Shown: one piece after another, positions 39,874-42,485 of the stretch
How the letters are laid out: each line of letters starts with the position of its first letter
Position numbering within the stretch: the stretch's first letter is position 1
Assembly: GCF_000619945.1 (NCBI RefSeq)
Contig: NZ_JHVC01000027.1
Location: 1 to 42,485 of the forward strand
Length of the DNA: 42,485 nt
Source: Clostridium lundense DSM 17049
Lineage (GTDB): Bacteria; Bacillota; Clostridia; Clostridiales; Clostridiaceae
Direction of reading: 5' to 3'
The notes under the pieces: generated by a model
Databases searched by the model: none
What the model was told of the DNA's origin: nothing
The model's input: only the letters and a program-made list of their open reading frames with translations
Made by a program: the position numbers and the translations under genes

Positions 39874-40806
39874 TTATTTCATTTCACATTGTTTAAAGCT
39901 TTTTAACATTCTTATATAATGATTTGATTCTCTAACTACATGATCTCCAAGCAGTGGGAAAGCAATTGATTTAATATTACACTGTATAAGTCCTTCAGTA
40001 CCTTGTTTTTTAAAGTCTCGAATACCAACAGTAGTTTTAAGACTCTTATTTGTTACTGAAGGTAATAGTCCAATATTTTCGGAAAGCTCTCTAGCTTCTG
40101 CTGTAAGCTCATCAAATTTTTTACCAAAGTCATTTGCAGTATCAAATAGTTTAACTTCAGTTGGGTCCAGTAGACCTCGGATAAATTTTGAGTGCTCTGC
40201 CATAATTCTGTTCCAGAAGGTTTCTTGGTAAGCAGCTTCTTTAGTTATGTCAAAGTCTTCTCTGTTTTGAAGCTTTCTTAGCATTCTTAAATAAAATTTT
40301 GCTTCTCTTAAAATATGGTCTATAAGTAGAGGATAGTTTGTTGTAAACATTCTGCAGCGTAATACATTTTGAAGAACATTAGTCTTAAAAGCGGCTATTT
40401 GCTCCGCAGCTCTTATAGCTCTGTTGTTTAAGTCTTCTACCATTCGTACAGTATTCATAGTAATTGGCTTGGGATCTCTAATAACTAATGATGCTTCCAT
40501 TTTCGTTATGTTTGAATCGATTGCAATATTAGTATAAAATTGAGTTTCTCTTTCTGCATTTAAAGTTAAGTCAGTTATAAATTCCCCCGAACATAGGGCT
40601 TCTGGCCTAATTAGACCATCAGACATTCTAATGGTTTCTACCAACAGGTTACTAAACATAGTTTTTAGCATTTCTGATTGTTCCATAAAAATATAGTCTC
40701 TTGAAGTAAAACCTGCCTCTAGAAATATAGAATGTTCTTTAGCTATTCTCATAAAGAATAAATTTAATTCTAAAGATTGTGTTACAAAGTCTCTGTTTGA
40801 TAGCAT
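39874..40806 (-). CDS. DUF2935 protein
   Basis: A 310-residue all-alpha soluble protein of the DUF2935 type. The two halves repeat: NLFFMRIAKEHSIFLEAGF near the start, LLIDHILREAKFYLRMLRKL in the centre and HVVRESNHYIRMLKSF at the end, each with a His/Glu pair (HxxxE or ExxxH) that could hold metal in a four-helix bundle. The family is found in Bacillus and Clostridium; its biochemical role is not established. Start has AAGGAGCC upstream on the minus strand. Confidence 0.85.
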   Translation of the reverse strand: MLSNRDFVTQSLELNLFFMRIAKEHSIFLEAGFTSRDYIFMEQSEMLKTMFSNLLVETIRMSDGLIRPEALCSGEFITDLTLNAERETQFYTNIAIDSNITKMEASLVIRDPKPITMNTVRMVEDLNNRAIRAAEQIAAFKTNVLQNVLRCRMFTTNYPLLIDHILREAKFYLRMLRKLQNREDFDITKEAAYQETFWNRIMAEHSKFIRGLLDPTEVKLFDTANDFGKKFDELTAEARELSENIGLLPSVTNKSLKTTVGIRDFKKQGTEGLIQCNIKSIAFPLLGDHVVRESNHYIRMLKSFKQCEMK

Positions 40807-40918
40807 TTTAGGCTCCTTGAAATTTAATTACCATATTATTATATGTTTTGGTGTATTGAATTGATAACATAATTAAGGAGTTTTATTATTAAGATTATAA
40901 AAAGTAGTTTTATCTAAT

Positions 40919-41614
40919 TTACTTAAATGTTATATAATTACCAACTATATATAAGATCCATATATGAACTGGATAGAAGATATAAAAGAAATATTTTGCC
41001 TTTTTTCCTCTTTCGCCGTTATACATAAGTATAAATGGAAGAGAAAAAACCATCATCCATTGATAATTTACTACAAATAAACTATTGTAAATACTTTCTG
41101 CTGGATTAGATAATATAGTCAATGATAATAAAATATAAAAAATACACATTTTAGATTTGTTATTTCTATAATGATAAAAAATTAATACCATTAAGGTCAT
41201 AAATATACTGCCTTCAGTAAATAGCATGGCAATACAGGTTGCCATAATAGCAAAAGAAGGTAAGGTTTTTTCTACACTCTTTTTCTTCCACTCAATAGCA
41301 GTAAGAAGTGCTATACTAAATCCCATTGAAAGAAATATATTATTAAAGATTTTTACTGGCCTTTTAAAGATATACATTAATATGGATGAACCTACAAGCA
41401 TTATAGCTCCACCAATAAATAACCGCTTCATATATCTTTTCTTACTGCTTGTATAAAAAAATCCTTCTACTAATAAATAAAAAAATACTGGTGCTGCAAG
41501 TCTTCCAATATAACGTAGCCATAAGGGTGATCCTGGAATAAATTCACCAACATGATCTATGAACATTATAATTACCATTAGTACTTTTAGTTGAAAGCTA
41601 TTAAATATTTTCAT
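40919..41614 (-). CDS. TraX-like membrane protein
   Basis: A 231-residue membrane protein with seven or so helices. The N-terminus MKIFNSFQLKVLMVIIMFIDHVGEFI matches the TraX pattern (L-K-x-h-A-h-h-x-M-h-x-D-H), followed by RYIGRLAAPVFFYLLVEGFFYTSSKKRYM, the conserved G-R-x-A-x-P-x-F-x-F block. TraX was first seen as an F-pilin acetylase, but chromosomal relatives in Firmicutes have unknown acyltransferase-like roles. No conjugation genes are near. Confidence 0.85.
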   Translation of the reverse strand: MKIFNSFQLKVLMVIIMFIDHVGEFIPGSPLWLRYIGRLAAPVFFYLLVEGFFYTSSKKRYMKRLFIGGAIMLVGSSILMYIFKRPVKIFNNIFLSMGFSIALLTAIEWKKKSVEKTLPSFAIMATCIAMLFTEGSIFMTLMVLIFYHYRNNKSKMCIFYILLSLTILSNPAESIYNSLFVVNYQWMMVFSLPFILMYNGERGKKAKYFFYIFYPVHIWILYIVGNYITFK

Positions 41615-41975
41615 CTTAATCCCCTAACAATTTAAATTTTTATTTTTAATTAATTATATCATACTGTGATTTAGCTAGTTTTAAGAAGATGGATATTATG
41701 TGTTTGATATATATTAATTAAAATTGCTAATTTATTATTCAATTTAAAGGTCTTCTACTGAAAATGCTGTGAATTTTATTAGAATACTTGTCCTAGTGTA
41801 TCATTAAAAGATATTATGAGAAAGGATGAGTAAAATGAAGCATTTATAATATAAGTTTGTTTTATTGTAATTATAAATAAAAATAGAGTATAAGTACCGT
41901 GGTATTATATATCTCGTTCCCGAAAAACACATGCATCAACAAATTGATTGATGAAAAATAAGTTTTAAAAATGTG
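41615..41975. other. Gap upstream of the rRNA promoter
   Basis: About 360 nt, AT-rich, no gene seen. Confidence 0.5.
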
Positions 41976-42004
41976 TTGACAAAGGGAAACAGAGATGATA
42001 TTAT
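41976..42004 (+). promoter_or_regulatory. rRNA operon promoter
   Basis: TTGACA (41976-41981) and TATTAT (41999-42004) are 17 nt apart, about 240 nt before 16S rRNA. An AT-rich run upstream fits an UP-like element. Confidence 0.8.
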
Positions 42005-42028
42005 AAATAAGCTGTCTAGTGCAGCGAT

Positions 42029-42047
42029 GGTCTTTGAAAATTAAACA
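42029..42047 (+). promoter_or_regulatory. boxA-like antitermination site of rRNA leader
   Basis: GGTCTTTGAAAATTAAACA resembles the boxA leader of Firmicutes rRNA operons (TCTTTGAAAACTAAAC), where Nus proteins bind nascent RNA. Confidence 0.65.
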
Positions 42048-42242
42048 GAGAAGAGAAACCAGTCAATTCAAACAGGAAACTGTTTAAAATAGCGATGAGC
42101 TAGAAGAATAAAAATTGGTAGGAACAAATAGTGCGAGGAATGTGGCGCGGCGAGGAACGGAATTTAGTAATCTAAATGAGTAGCGAAGTAAGCCAACATG
42201 ACGAAGCAATACGAAGTTTATAACAATTTTTGATTAAACTTT

Positions 42243-42485
<243 letters not shown>

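Overview
The window is AT-rich and has the look of a Clostridium sensu stricto chromosome. Ribosome binding sites are strong (AGGAGG type), GTG and TTG starts are frequent, there is a Gram-positive PolC DNA polymerase, a clostridial/bacillar type secreted lipase and many small membrane proteins, and the 3' end runs into the 5' part of a 16S rRNA gene with a clostridial signature. I do not assign a species.

Layout. 1-171: tail of an IS256-type transposase. 308-3471: cytidine deaminase-like gene, then a drug-type MFS transporter divergent from a MocR (GntR-aminotransferase) regulator. 3630-9098: a six-gene plus-strand operon with two ABC ATPases, two ABC-2 membrane proteins (one with a large extra-membrane domain), an ECF sigma factor and a probable membrane anti-sigma factor. 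9235-10191: PadR regulator plus DUF2812 membrane protein behind a consensus promoter whose spacer is a perfect palindromic operator. 10341-13512: minus-strand run of small accessory genes (acetyltransferase, HD hydrolase, alpha/beta hydrolase, zinc-ribbon protein, two unknowns). 13621-17190: an AraC/GyrI-like/ABC exporter cassette flanked by two inward-facing copies of a structured non-coding repeat; a third, shorter copy lies at 39747-39830. 17299-23246: CPBP protease, LytTR response regulator plus AgrC-like kinase, and a lantibiotic/bacitracin-type ABC exporter. 23311-28749: IS remnant, hydrolase, secreted lipase, flavodoxin-like gene broken by an amber codon, plsY and several very small genes. 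29181-33527: polC standing alone. 33528-41614: small accessory genes (YdcF, methyltransferase, HAD phosphatase, DUF3267, Cys-rich copper-binding type protein, GNAT, DUF2935, TraX) and a frameshifted carbonic-anhydrase-like gene. 41615-42485: rRNA promoter, boxA leader and start of 16S rRNA.

How it works together. Three separate ABC exporter loci each carry a different type of regulator (ECF sigma/anti-sigma, AraC with a GyrI-like ligand domain, LytTR two-component), beside MocR-MFS and PadR-DUF2812 pairs. The region reads as an envelope-stress and toxic-compound response neighbourhood inserted between housekeeping landmarks (polC, rrn). Broken genes (26018-26734, 28188-28418, 39295-39674) and IS scraps show ongoing turnover. 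The least explained signal is the dispersed hairpin repeat (copies A, B, C).
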